A stretch of 64,000 bases of DNA from Legionella quinlivanii (GCF_003265995.1 NZ_MVJN01000003.1:310001-374000); one strand, 5' to 3'; shown: positions 52,334 through 61,421, counted from the first letter of the stretch. Notes: generated by a model not told the origin, from the letters alone. Translations and numbers: made by a program.

Positions 52334-53950
52334 TTAATGATAGCCGTTTTTCGCTTCTTCCTTGATTCCTTCCTGCTCGGTATCCTGATCTCCCTCGCGG
52401 CCTCCGGAGCTTTGCCGCTCAAGCGCCTCGGAAAGTGGCTGGAAGTCGAAGTTGCGATCTTCAAGAGCGGTTTTTAAAGGAGCAAATCCCATGAAATCTT
52501 TGATTTCATGGGAAGTTATATCCAGCTTGTTTTCGATTACGGACTGCTTTGCCTGCTTGAGCAAATTAAGGGCAGAATCCATACACTCAAAATCCTCAAG
52601 TAAGTCGTTAACCTGGTCTTTATTCATTTTTTCAGGGCTTTCATTGAGGTGAACTGCGATCTGATTAAAAATTTTTAATATATCCCTTTGATTGGAGTGC
52701 TCGATTGCATTGTCCAACTCCTGCTCTATCTCTCCAACCCAATGAAGGTGCTCCAGTTTGCGCTTTAACACAGCAGGCGAGTTGGGGGCTTCAAGACTCA
52801 ACTCAGTTTGTAAGGTGGAGCTTAAGATGAGTGGCGATCCTTTATCAGGCAAATCAGGTGTCTGTGTTAATTGTGATGCAGACTCAAGCTGATCCTGTTT
52901 ACTATCCTGCAGGAGTTCTTGTTTTTCATTTTCTGTATCGTCATCATCTGGTGTTTCTGCCTTGGCTTCGGCTGCCTTATCTTTACCGGTTAACTTTTGC
53001 CACCCCTGTTTAAGCAGTGGAATGCCTACTCGGCCTAACACATAAAGGCCGCCCGCCAGCGCGCTTCCTGCAACAATGCCAAGACCTGCCGGTGGAAAAA
53101 ACAGACTTAGTACCATTCCTGCGATAACCAGAGAGGATAAGCCTATTCCGACGACCTTATCGACAATCCCCATTCCTCCGAGCCGTTTGAGTTTCTCTTC
53201 TCGTGAAAATCGGCGATCGTGCAGGGCCTGCAGCGATTTTTTAACTGCTTCATAATCCTGGTCCAGCTTATCAATATGCCGGGATAACTGTTTAGCGGTC
53301 TCCTCATCCCCAGAATCGATAGCTGCAGTGAGTTTGCGCTCAAATAGTTCAGCCTGCTCCTGAAGATTCTTAAGATTTTGTTCTTCGAGTTCAATGGCCG
53401 TATTAATTGATGCTATCTCTTTTTTTGCTGCATAGATTGAATGAAGATGCTTTCCCAAGGTTACCAAACTAAGACCTAGCGCCATCACTGCTGCGGTCAT
53501 TGCGATGATTGGCGCAATAGGTGGTATCGCCAGTGCGGTGATAGCCAGGCCAAGCAGAGCGGCCGAATAAAGGAGGCGGGCATTTTTGGAGAGGCTTATC
53601 GGAGGTTTTTCACCTAGCATATAGGCTGCCAGATAAATCAGCGGGATTCGTATAAAATCAATTCCGGATAAAACCGCATTACCAATCTGAAATCCGCGGC
53701 TGGCACTCTGCACAGGGCCTGAAATATTACCCGAAACCATCGCCAGTTTGCTAAACGCATTTCCAGCTCCGTCCACACTATGAAGAAATCCGGAAAATAA
53801 AGGAATTCGCTTAAGGGCTTCCAATACCAGGGCCTTTTTCTTGGGCGGTACCGGGGTAATGCTAAGCGGTTCTCTGATCTGCTGCAGCTTATTCAGTTTC
53901 TGCTGCCAGGGACTGGTCGATGCTTCAATTTCGGTTTCTTTCTCTTTCAT
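52334..53950 (-). CDS. Membrane/coiled-coil protein, effector candidate
   Basis: This 538-aa protein is unrecognised. It has a hydrophobic hairpin around 118-165, a charged coiled-coil region at 170-255 (KEIASINTAIELEEQNLKNL and SRHIDKLDQDYEAVKKSL), a second hydrophobic hairpin at 260-305 and a long acidic, Gln/Asp/Glu-rich C-terminal region (320-538) ending QDTEQEGIKEEAKNGYH. The double hairpin plus acidic tail resembles the proteins at 26442 and 32722, and the Glu-rich end fits a Dot/Icm signal (inference). No signal peptide is present. No enzymatic motif was found. It is monocistronic. Confidence 0.55.
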   Translation of the reverse strand: MKEKETEIEASTSPWQQKLNKLQQIREPLSITPVPPKKKALVLEALKRIPLFSGFLHSVDGAGNAFSKLAMVSGNISGPVQSASRGFQIGNAVLSGIDFIRIPLIYLAAYMLGEKPPISLSKNARLLYSAALLGLAITALAIPPIAPIIAMTAAVMALGLSLVTLGKHLHSIYAAKKEIASINTAIELEEQNLKNLQEQAELFERKLTAAIDSGDEETAKQLSRHIDKLDQDYEAVKKSLQALHDRRFSREEKLKRLGGMGIVDKVVGIGLSSLVIAGMVLSLFFPPAGLGIVAGSALAGGLYVLGRVGIPLLKQGWQKLTGKDKAAEAKAETPDDDDTENEKQELLQDSKQDQLESASQLTQTPDLPDKGSPLILSSTLQTELSLEAPNSPAVLKRKLEHLHWVGEIEQELDNAIEHSNQRDILKIFNQIAVHLNESPEKMNKDQVNDLLEDFECMDSALNLLKQAKQSVIENKLDITSHEIKDFMGFAPLKTALEDRNFDFQPLSEALERQSSGGREGDQDTEQEGIKEEAKNGYH

Positions 53951-54103
53951 AATTAATTACCCGTTATTGTCTTTAATATAGCAAGTAATCATTAACAAAA
54001 AATGATGCTAGTTAATTTGAGGATAGAAATTTCAAGTTCTTACTTGCCATGATTGCATGCTCTCCTCTATATTCCTAGCAGGATACCAATAAATAATAAG
54101 AAC

Positions 54104-55213
54104 ATGGCAAAAGTAGCCCTTTATCTGGCCGGTGGTGGTGCGCGTGGCGCTTATCAGGCCGGAGTGATTAAAGCGATCGCAGAAATCCTTAATGTAAGAG
54201 AATTGCCGTTCGCGATGGTTAGCGGCGTTAGCGTCGGCAGCATCAATGCAGCGGTGCTGGCAGAGAATGCGCAAAACTTTCTCGAAGCGGCCGAGAAGCT
54301 GGAAGATTTGTGGAGTAACATTTATTGTCAGCAGATCTTTAATGCCAGTAATTATGCGCTGAGCAAATCCGTTTTTCGCAATGTCAGTAACCTCGTAATC
54401 AAACAAAGACAATCTGGTCATCTGTTGGATACCAGCCCTTTGCGGGAGTTTATCAGCAGTAATATTAATTTTACGACTCTCAAAGAAAACATCCTTAATA
54501 ATCATTTGGGTACAATGGAGGTAATTACTTATTGTTACGATGCCCAGCAAACGATTTCTTTTTACCAGACTCATGCGGATGGATTTGAAGACTGGCATTA
54601 TCCGCGTCATATCAGTGAACCCGCAACGCTTGAGATGGAGCATATTTTGGCCTCGAGCGCGTTGCCTCTGTTTTTTCCAACTACTCGTATCGATAATTAC
54701 CATTATGGCGATGGCAGTATGGGGCTGGTTTCGCCCTTGCGCGGTGCGATTCGTTTCAAGGCAGAGAAAATATTAATATTGGGAACTCGCCAATTGCCTG
54801 TTTTCCATCATGAAAAATTACACAATGGCGAAATTGGTTTCGCCAGGATTCTGGGTAGTATGCTCAATGGATTATTTTTGGATAACCTGGACCGTGATAT
54901 AGAGATGGTTAATCGAATGAATGAGATTTCCAAACTGCTGTCTCTGTGGAAAAAAAGAAATGCACCCTGGCGGGGGGTGCAAACTCTGCATTTGCGACCG
55001 AGCACTGATATTGGTGCCATTGCACAGGCTCAATATAATACAATGCCTTCTTTACTGCGCTTAATGTTAAATATGTTAGGGGCTAAAAGCCATTCAGGAG
55101 ACTTGCTAAGCTTTTTGTTATTTGAAAGCCCCTTTACCCGCGAACTGTGGAAAATGGGCTATGAGGATACCTTTGCTTCAAGAGAAATTGTGCTGGAGTT
55201 TTTTGAGGATTGA
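54104..55213 (+). CDS. Patatin-like phospholipase
   Basis: This 369-aa patatin-fold lipid hydrolase has the oxyanion loop GGGARG at residues 10-15, the nucleophile in GVSVGS (Ser 43) and the dyad Asp in YGDGSMG (Asp 203). The first 250 residues make the catalytic domain; the C-terminal part (255-369) is helical with no known family. The frame runs back to TTG 54053, but the ATG at 54104 (MAKVALYLAGGGARG) gives the normal start, although its Shine-Dalgarno is weak. It ends 22 bases from the convergent aroE. Legionella has several patatin effectors (VipD group), but this one looks closer to the common housekeeping type. Confidence 0.9.
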   Translation: MAKVALYLAGGGARGAYQAGVIKAIAEILNVRELPFAMVSGVSVGSINAAVLAENAQNFLEAAEKLEDLWSNIYCQQIFNASNYALSKSVFRNVSNLVIKQRQSGHLLDTSPLREFISSNINFTTLKENILNNHLGTMEVITYCYDAQQTISFYQTHADGFEDWHYPRHISEPATLEMEHILASSALPLFFPTTRIDNYHYGDGSMGLVSPLRGAIRFKAEKILILGTRQLPVFHHEKLHNGEIGFARILGSMLNGLFLDNLDRDIEMVNRMNEISKLLSLWKKRNAPWRGVQTLHLRPSTDIGAIAQAQYNTMPSLLRLMLNMLGAKSHSGDLLSFLLFESPFTRELWKMGYEDTFASREIVLEFFED

Positions 55214-55235
55214 GCACTCCGGTCATTTGATTTTC

Positions 55236-56036
55236 TTAGACGCCGCGCAGTATCTGCAGTACCGGTTGCGTATCAGGCCTGACTCCATGCCAAATGGAAA
55301 AGGCTTCCGCGGCTTGCTCAACCAGCATACCTAAACCATCGATTGCCCGACAGTCGTTGGACTTGGCCAAAGAAACAAAGGAAGTATCCGCTTGTTTTTG
55401 GTATGACAAATCATAGCAAAAGGGCTTTGCTGACCATAAAGTATCGGGAAGGGGTATTGCTTTTTGCAATGTACTGCTTGAAGTGGCGTTGATAACGAGA
55501 TCAAAAGAAGTCTGCAACCCCCCCCATTGAACAGGATTAATATCCGGAAAGTCACTGGCTAATATTTTAAGCCGCTCGGGACTGCGGTTATAGACTGCCA
55601 GCTGCTTTACTCCTTGCTCAAGCAAGGGATAGATAATGCCGCGTGCTGCCCCGCCAGCTCCCAGAATCAGAACGTTCAGTTTGTCTAAAACAAGATGACG
55701 TTTTAAATCATTGATTAAACCGACGCCATCGGTATTATCGGCATGCAGCTTGTTTTCTTTTTCCCATAATGTATTGGCCGATCGTGCTTTTTTGCAGCGC
55801 TCGGTGCTTATTTCAGCCAGTTGAAAAGCATGCTCTTTAAATGGCAGGGTGACATTCAGGCCAGTCCCATTTTGCATGAAAAAATCAGAGATTTGCTGTG
55901 CGAAATGTTGCTCATCGCCCAGTAGCCGATGATATTCCAGATTTATTCCGAATTGTGCTGCGAATGATTGGTGAATATCCGGTGACAGGCTATGGGTGAT
56001 GGGGTTACCAATGACGGCGAACTGCAAGGGAGTCAC
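55236..56036 (-). CDS. aroE: Shikimate dehydrogenase
   Basis: AroE reduces 3-dehydroshikimate to shikimate with NADPH in aromatic amino acid synthesis. The 266-aa sequence has GNPITHSLSPDIHQSF near residue 10 (shikimate binding Ser), NVTLPFKEHAF with the catalytic Lys near residue 65, DNTDGVGL near residue 100, and the nucleotide-binding GAGGAARGII near residue 125. The start is GTG at 56036, six bases after AAAGGAAAA. A run of eight C's (55518-55525) lies in the gene. Its stop is near the patatin end; dsbA follows upstream on the same strand. Confidence 0.95.
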   Translation of the reverse strand: MTPLQFAVIGNPITHSLSPDIHQSFAAQFGINLEYHRLLGDEQHFAQQISDFFMQNGTGLNVTLPFKEHAFQLAEISTERCKKARSANTLWEKENKLHADNTDGVGLINDLKRHLVLDKLNVLILGAGGAARGIIYPLLEQGVKQLAVYNRSPERLKILASDFPDINPVQWGGLQTSFDLVINATSSSTLQKAIPLPDTLWSAKPFCYDLSYQKQADTSFVSLAKSNDCRAIDGLGMLVEQAAEAFSIWHGVRPDTQPVLQILRGV

Positions 56037-56096
56037 TGCTTTTCCTTTTAAACAGCAGCCTGGGATTTAATACTCAGGCTGCTACACACATTGAAC

Positions 56097-56720
56097 TCAG
56101 GCTGTTTTTCCAGCCTTGGTTTGGGCAACCAGATAATCCAGGATTTTGAACAAACGTTCTTCGCTTTTTGCCATTTGCAGATCGATTTTATATTGGCCAT
56201 TCACGATTAATGCCGGTACTGCGTTAACCCGGTATTTAGCCATTAAGCTATTGCTTTCGCCTACTTTCATATCGATTGTGGTTGAATGCGTGAATGCGCT
56301 TTCGGCAATATCCTTATCGACGCCTTGAGAAGTAAAGAAGTTTATCATTGCCTCGTTAGAATTTAATGGGGTTTTATCAATTTGAATCGTCTTGAATAAA
56401 ACCGGATTGAGCTTGTCGCCTAAACCCAGCAGATGGCTTGCGTAGTAGGCTTTGGCATAAAATCCCCAATCGGGTTTGAAGACTACGGGAACCCGGTTAA
56501 ATTTGATCGTGTTACCTTGCTGTGCCACCCATTTTTCAAGATTAGGTTCCAGACGATAGCACCAGGGGCAGCCATAGCTAAAAAATTCGGTAACTTTGAC
56601 CTGGTTGCTGGATTTCGGGGAGGCGGATTCAAGTACTTCAAAGTCTTTTCCAGCGGTAAAATCTTCTGCAAAGCCCATAACGGGAAATAACAGGATTGAT
56701 AATAAAAGCGCTTTTAACAT
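56097..56720 (-). CDS. dsbA: Thiol:disulfide interchange protein DsbA
   Basis: This 207-aa periplasmic oxidase has a signal peptide (MLKALLLSILLFPVMGFAED) and the thioredoxin-fold active site CPWC in YGCPWCYRLEP, with the cis-Pro loop in NAVPALIVNG. E. coli DsbA has CPHC; the Trp here may change redox potential. The frame can start at ATG 56735, but the start at 56720 after GAGAAC puts the signal peptide at the N-terminus. It lies between cytochrome c4 (56813) and aroE on the same strand and probably forms a short run with the cytochrome gene, which is 93 bases upstream. It would help fold exported proteins. Confidence 0.92.
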   Translation of the reverse strand: MLKALLLSILLFPVMGFAEDFTAGKDFEVLESASPKSSNQVKVTEFFSYGCPWCYRLEPNLEKWVAQQGNTIKFNRVPVVFKPDWGFYAKAYYASHLLGLGDKLNPVLFKTIQIDKTPLNSNEAMINFFTSQGVDKDIAESAFTHSTTIDMKVGESNSLMAKYRVNAVPALIVNGQYKIDLQMAKSEERLFKILDYLVAQTKAGKTA

Positions 56721-56812
56721 AATAAGTTCTCGCATTTAATCAAAGTAAAGGGCAATGGCTGCTATTGTACTCCGAAATAGAGCAATGCACCAATTGCAAA
56801 TAAAAACATGCT

Positions 56813-57421
56813 CTAGTGCAGCCCTTGAATATAATAAGCCACCGCTTCCATATCCTCATCGCTCATGCGCCTGCTGATATCCTGCATGATGTGGTTAATA
56901 TCATTGCTGCGTTTCTTATTTTTAAAGGCTTGCAATTGTGCAATGGTATAGGGAGCATGCTGCCCCGATAATAGAGGAAAGCCAGCTTGTCCATTACCTG
57001 TTCCGCGTGGACCATGGCAGGCGATGCAGGCGGTGATGTGCTTATCGAAATCTCCGCCTCGATAAAGTTCTTCTCCGCGTTTTACAAAGCGTTTAGGCAC
57101 TTTACCATGCGCTACCGGTTGTTTCGCATAATAAGCGGATAGAAGCTCCATGTCCTGTGGGGTCAAAGTGGCGGCGATGCCGGTCATACTGGCATCGGCA
57201 CGGGTTTTGCCAGCCTTGTAATCCTGCAGCTGCTTCAATAAATAATCGACATGTTGTCCGCCAAGATTGGGCCATAGCGGATTGTTGCTGCTGCCATTTT
57301 CCCCATGACAGGCAGAGCATAAACTGATTTTTTCTGGCCGATTCTGCACAGCTTCGGATTCCGGAGCTGCAAAACCAGTGGAGAAAGCCAACAGCATCGC
57401 AGCAAGGATTATTTTTTTCAT
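56813..57421 (-). CDS. Di-heme cytochrome c4-type protein
   Basis: This 202-aa periplasmic c-type cytochrome has a signal peptide (MKKIILAAMLLAFSTGFAA) and two heme-binding CXXCH sites: CSACHGENG near residue 36 and CIACHGPRG near residue 132. The two-domain layout, with DASMTGIAATL and MQDISRRMSDED as candidate axial Met regions, is that of cytochrome c4, which carries electrons to cytochrome oxidases. It is upstream of dsbA, which supports its maturation in the same compartment. engB is divergent. Confidence 0.93.
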   Translation of the reverse strand: MKKIILAAMLLAFSTGFAAPESEAVQNRPEKISLCSACHGENGSSNNPLWPNLGGQHVDYLLKQLQDYKAGKTRADASMTGIAATLTPQDMELLSAYYAKQPVAHGKVPKRFVKRGEELYRGGDFDKHITACIACHGPRGTGNGQAGFPLLSGQHAPYTIAQLQAFKNKKRSNDINHIMQDISRRMSDEDMEAVAYYIQGLH

Positions 57422-57554
57422 ATCGCACCAAAGACTAGTATTCTGATTTTTAAAAGTTCACCGTATCTATTTATCGAGCAATGAACTTAAATTCCCTATC
57501 GCATAGGATAATGTTACACTGCCTCGGCAAAAATCCCAAAATGAAATTCACAAG

Positions 57555-58178
57555 ATGATAAAGAATCCCTATCAGCAGGCCGTTTTTTTGAAAAGCGCCG
57601 CAAAAGTCAATCAGTTACCCGACGATGAAGGTTACGAGGTTGCGTTCGCTGGCCGCTCCAATGCAGGCAAATCCAGTGCCCTCAATTGTTTAACCGGCAT
57701 CAGGCAACTGGCGAGAACCAGTAAAACTCCGGGACGAACCCAGCTGATTAATTTGTTCAGTCTGGATGAAGAGCGTCGCCTGGTCGATTTGCCGGGCTAT
57801 GGTTTTGCCAAAGTAGACTTAAAGACTAAACAGGACTGGCAGAAAAATCTGGCGCATTATCTCGAAGTTCGTCAATGCCTGAAAGGCCTGATATTGCTGA
57901 TGGATTGTCGGCATCCCCTGAAAGAACTCGATCAGATGATGATTAACTGGTCACTCGATCGTGAACTCCCGGTGCATATCCTACTGACCAAATCGGATAA
58001 AATCAGTAAAAGCGAAGCCAGAAACACCTTGCTGAAAGTAAAAAAACAATACGATTTAATGCCTGATCTGATTACGGCCCAGACTTTTTCCAGCCTTAAG
58101 AAAGAAGGAGTAGAGGAGTTGATTAAACAATTAAATCAATGGTATGGCTTGACCGATCCTAATAACGAGTCTTTTTAA
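57555..58178 (+). CDS. engB: Ribosome biogenesis GTP-binding protein EngB (YihA/YsxC)
   Basis: This 207-aa TrmE-Era-EngA-EngB-Septin-like GTPase assists large-subunit assembly. Motifs are G1 GRSNAGKSS near residue 34, G2 TPGRTQLINLF, G3 DLPGYGFAK near residue 80 and G4 TKSDK near residue 146. Its divergent position from a cytochrome c4 gene is common in gammaproteobacteria. The family A repeat follows its stop. Confidence 0.97.
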   Translation: MIKNPYQQAVFLKSAAKVNQLPDDEGYEVAFAGRSNAGKSSALNCLTGIRQLARTSKTPGRTQLINLFSLDEERRLVDLPGYGFAKVDLKTKQDWQKNLAHYLEVRQCLKGLILLMDCRHPLKELDQMMINWSLDRELPVHILLTKSDKISKSEARNTLLKVKKQYDLMPDLITAQTFSSLKKEGVEELIKQLNQWYGLTDPNNESF

Positions 58179-58196
58179 CCCCCTCTCCCTAACTCT

Positions 58197-58334
58197 CACT
58201 GCCATTAAGCGAAGAAATTTTGTCATTCCCGCGAAAGGCGGGAATCTATTTCTCAGTTGGCATTATAGCTAGCTCAGAGATGGATCCCCGCCTTTCGCGG
58301 GGATGACAGTTCAATATACAATTGAGCTTAACTT
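58197..58334. repeat. Dispersed repeat family A, copy 4
   Basis: A full-length copy in the same orientation as copy 2, beginning CACTGCCATTAAGCGAAG and ending ATATACAATTGAGCTTAACT. Both hairpins are intact. It lies between the convergent engB and 425-aa genes and may terminate both. Confidence 0.9.
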
Positions 58335-58355
58335 GATGGCAGGATAAGTATTCTT

Positions 58356-59633
58356 TTAACTGCATCTAAAACCAATATCCTCTTCACTGTCTTCCAGGGA
58401 AGGAGGAACGTCCAGATCACTGGCGGCAAACGAATGATTATAAAACAAAAAGGATGCAGGATCCTTTAAGAAGAAACAACTATTCCCCTGTTTGCATTTG
58501 CTAATCAAGGCACTCAAGGAAGAACCGCTTTTGGGAAGGTTATCTTTATCAAGGGAATGCGCTTCCAATACACATCGCAAATTTTGCAGGAAACCCGGAA
58601 GTTTGTCAGCATCAGCGTGATGACTGGCCGGGAGCCTGGTCAGGAACTCAAGGCAGTTTATTGCCCAGGCTACTGATTTGCTCGTATCAGAGAAGCGTCC
58701 TTGCAGAGCATAATCGGCAACCTGGCATAGAGCTAGTGGGTATCCAAGCCGTGCAGCATTTTGAATATGCAAGCCAGTCTCATTGCCTAAGTATTCATAC
58801 TGCGCCTGCAAATGAGCAAGCCTGAAATGTTCTTCTGCGCTTTGTGCTTTAGTGGCCAGTTGATCAAAAAGACTGATGAGTTCTGCCTGGGCTTCAGCTG
58901 ATGCGCCATATTGATTGAACTGCTGCTCAACACGCTTAAAAAGCTGTGCGAATGCTTCAGGAGTTTTATCAGAATTAAAAATATCCATGCTGAGTTGCTT
59001 TCTCACTTCCTGGGGAGCGGGCGTTCGAGTAGGCGATGGCCGCACGCGAGTTGAGGCTCTGGGTATAATTACAGGACGAGGAGGCTCTGCGATTTTTTGC
59101 GAGGGAGGGTAGACCGGATTGTAAAGGGTGAGGAACTCCCCGGTAACCTCCTTCGGCCAGAGTGACTCCGGTTTTGTTCTGTCATGAGTATTGCGGGGAG
59201 TTCGTGTACCGTATTTGACCATTGGTGTCAGGGACATGATATTAATTTTAGAAAATTGGGTATCTTTGGCAATGAAATGAAAGTCCTCTTTGCCAATATA
59301 GGCTGATTCTTTTTCTTTAGACAAATAGCGTTCATTCAAGGTGGCCTCGACTATCATGTAGTACATAGTGATACCATTTTGATTGACAATTTTATCCGCT
59401 TCACTCGAGTCCAGACCCACCTGACGCCTGGCCAATGAGAAATATCGTGATAATACACCGGCTACGTCTTCCAGGCTTACTGCGGCTGCCAATTGTTCTT
59501 TCGAGTAACTCACATAGTCTGTTTTAAGTCCAATGGACACATCCGATTGGCTTTCAGAGAGGTTGTGCAAGGGTACAGGGATATAAACTTTACGGTTTCT
59601 TGTCGTTTCAGGAGGGAAAAAAGAAGATAACAT
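58356..59633 (-). CDS. Two-part protein with Sel1/TPR-like helical domain; effector candidate, paralogue of 60538
   Basis: This 425-aa protein has a unique N-terminal half (1-185), a Pro/Arg-rich linker (about 185-210) and a C-terminal helical domain (about 215-425). That domain is clearly paralogous to most of the protein at 60538-61314: both have the pattern NAARLGYPLALCQVADYAL-like followed by VAWAINCLEF-like, and later DPASFLFYNHSF-like. The helix repeats look TPR/Sel1-like. The C-terminus is acidic (EDSEEDIGF). The N-terminal half has no recognised fold. Membrane segments are absent. The acidic tail fits a Dot/Icm signal (inference). Confidence 0.6.
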   Translation of the reverse strand: MLSSFFPPETTRNRKVYIPVPLHNLSESQSDVSIGLKTDYVSYSKEQLAAAVSLEDVAGVLSRYFSLARRQVGLDSSEADKIVNQNGITMYYMIVEATLNERYLSKEKESAYIGKEDFHFIAKDTQFSKINIMSLTPMVKYGTRTPRNTHDRTKPESLWPKEVTGEFLTLYNPVYPPSQKIAEPPRPVIIPRASTRVRPSPTRTPAPQEVRKQLSMDIFNSDKTPEAFAQLFKRVEQQFNQYGASAEAQAELISLFDQLATKAQSAEEHFRLAHLQAQYEYLGNETGLHIQNAARLGYPLALCQVADYALQGRFSDTSKSVAWAINCLEFLTRLPASHHADADKLPGFLQNLRCVLEAHSLDKDNLPKSGSSLSALISKCKQGNSCFFLKDPASFLFYNHSFAASDLDVPPSLEDSEEDIGFRCS

Positions 59634-59798
59634 ATTCTACTTCTATCAATTCAAGTTGGGTGTATTTTATACTTTTTGCCCATCCTTTTCCAATGCAAAT
59701 AATTTGTACCTATTATCATTACAATTTGAATTAATTTTCACCATAATTGATCGGGCTTGTCTACTATTAAACATATGGGCCTGGCATTGTGAAAGCGC

Positions 59799-60461
59799 AT
59801 GAATAATTTTCTCAGAAACAAAATGCATACTATTCGTATCCCCAGTGGCAATGCCTGTCTGGATGGCATTCTATTCATACCGGAGTCGGCAAAAAGTATT
59901 GTACTTTTTGCTCACGGGAGCGGAAGCAGCCGCTTAAGCAGTCGTAACCATTTTGTTGCCCGTTCTCTGAACAATATGGGGCATGCAACGTTACTTTTTG
60001 ATCTTCTGACGCCAAAAGAAGAAGCGATCGATAGTTTTACCCGCGAAATCCGCTTCAATATTTCCCTGCTTGCCTCGCGTTTGATTGATGCCAAGCGCTG
60101 GTGTCAGCAGACTTTGGATCCCATGCCTTCTGGGATTGGTTATTTCGGTGCCAGCACTGGTGCGGGCGCCGCAATAGAAGCGGCCGTTCGCGATCCTGAT
60201 CAGGTCAAAGCCATTGTTTCCAGAGGAGGACGGCCTGATTTGGCTTTAGCTTATTTACAGGATTTAAAAGCGCCCACTCTTTTAATCGTGGGCGGTTATG
60301 ATAGTACGGTGATTAAGTTTAACCAGGATGCCAAAATGAAAATGAATTCCCATGCTGAGCTGCAGATTATTGCCGGTGCGAATCATTTATTCGAGGAATC
60401 AGGCAAGCTTGAAGAAGTATCGCATTTGGCTAATAGCTGGTTCAATGATTATCTGCTGTAA
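59799..60461 (+). CDS. Alpha/beta hydrolase, dienelactone hydrolase-like
   Basis: This 220-aa alpha/beta-hydrolase has the oxyanion motif FAHGSGSSR near residue 38, the nucleophile elbow FGASTGAGAA (Ser about 117), the acid in GGYDSTV and the His in GANHLF near the C-terminus, so the triad appears complete. Related proteins are annotated as dienelactone hydrolase family and are sometimes fused to phosphoribosyltransferases. The in-frame ATG eight codons downstream (MHTIRIPSG) is an alternative start. It is flanked by two paralogous effector-like genes, on its left in the opposite direction and on its right in the same direction. Confidence 0.85.
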   Translation: MNNFLRNKMHTIRIPSGNACLDGILFIPESAKSIVLFAHGSGSSRLSSRNHFVARSLNNMGHATLLFDLLTPKEEAIDSFTREIRFNISLLASRLIDAKRWCQQTLDPMPSGIGYFGASTGAGAAIEAAVRDPDQVKAIVSRGGRPDLALAYLQDLKAPTLLIVGGYDSTVIKFNQDAKMKMNSHAELQIIAGANHLFEESGKLEEVSHLANSWFNDYLL

Positions 60462-60537
60462 ATTGATACTGATAGTATTGAAAAATTATGGTCACTAAGG
60501 ATAAAATGTATGCAATTTTTAAATTCCTGAGTGAAGA

Positions 60538-61314
60538 ATGATTTCAAGTTTTTTTAGGCCCATCCCTGTAAAGCCTCTCCCTGCTGAAGAGGAGAGACTG
60601 CTGCTGGAGAAGGCAATCGACGAGCTTCCTGAGAATGATGCGCTATCTTTTTACAATCTGGTCAGACGCCTGGAGGAGCTCTGCAAACAAGAGCAACCGG
60701 AGGCTATGCGCAATAAACTGGCGTCCCTTCTTGCCAGACTAGGTGAAAAAGCCAGAACGGCTGATCTCTATTATATACTTGCTGATCTGCAGAAAGGCTA
60801 CCCGTTTTTGGGTAAAGGCGACGGGCAGTATTTACAGATAGCCGCCGAACTCGGGCATCCCCTGGCTTTACGTCAGGTGGCGGGTTACGCATTACTGGGA
60901 TATTATGCTAATCCATCTCAAGCGGTATCCTGGGCAATCCACTGTTTAAAATTCATGGTGATGCTGCCAGTCCATGAACTTAAGACCCCGTTCGTTGCAA
61001 CCTGTCTTATTGAAGATGTGACACGTACGCTCGAGCGTCATAATTGGGATCCGGATCGTCTGCGAGCACTCAACAAGCTACAATTGAATGAGCTGATTGT
61101 GCAGTTTTCTGAGCATTTGATCGGAAAGCTTGCAAATGAGAAAAGTCAGTTCACTTTGACTCAACCTGCATCTGCGCTATTTTATAGTGGATCCTTTGTA
61201 AAATATGAGCACGTGCCCCCACCGCTGGAAGTAATTGGTAATGCTGAAGAGCATGAGTCTGACATGGATATAGAAGACGAATCAGATATGCACAAAACAA
61301 AACTAGGCATGTAA
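60538..61314 (+). CDS. Sel1/TPR-like helical protein, paralogue of 58356; effector candidate
   Basis: This 258-aa protein matches the C-terminal domain of the gene at 58356 across most of its length: IAAELGHPLALRQVAGYAL, VSWAIHCLKFMVML and TQPASALFYSGSF have counterparts there. It lacks the other gene's N-terminal half. The tail is very acidic (EEHESDMDIEDESDM), as in many Dot/Icm substrates. Two genes of opposite strand sharing a domain around a hydrolase gene suggest duplication with inversion. The ATG at 60538 has a GAGTGAAGA upstream. Function is unknown. Confidence 0.6.
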   Translation: MISSFFRPIPVKPLPAEEERLLLEKAIDELPENDALSFYNLVRRLEELCKQEQPEAMRNKLASLLARLGEKARTADLYYILADLQKGYPFLGKGDGQYLQIAAELGHPLALRQVAGYALLGYYANPSQAVSWAIHCLKFMVMLPVHELKTPFVATCLIEDVTRTLERHNWDPDRLRALNKLQLNELIVQFSEHLIGKLANEKSQFTLTQPASALFYSGSFVKYEHVPPPLEVIGNAEEHESDMDIEDESDMHKTKLGM

Positions 61315-61338
61315 AGATTGGCTAATGACAAGGGCCGC

Positions 61339-61370
61339 TTGTATATTCGGCTGCCATCCCCGCGAAGGCG
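61339..61370. repeat. Family A fragment
   Basis: Thirty-two bases resemble the left end of family A (TTGTATATT, then GCCATCCCCGCGAAGGCG). The rest of the element is missing, so it is a decayed or truncated copy in the gap 61315-61573. Confidence 0.6.
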
Positions 61371-61421
61371 TTGGCGCTTGTGAATGACCAAATAAGAGAT
61401 TGTGCATCAAAACTGTGTCAC

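Noticed and set aside
59701-59722. TATTATCATTA resembling half a Fur box upstream of the hydrolase and the 425-aa gene
   Set aside because: Only about ten matching bases and no promoter elements in the right place.
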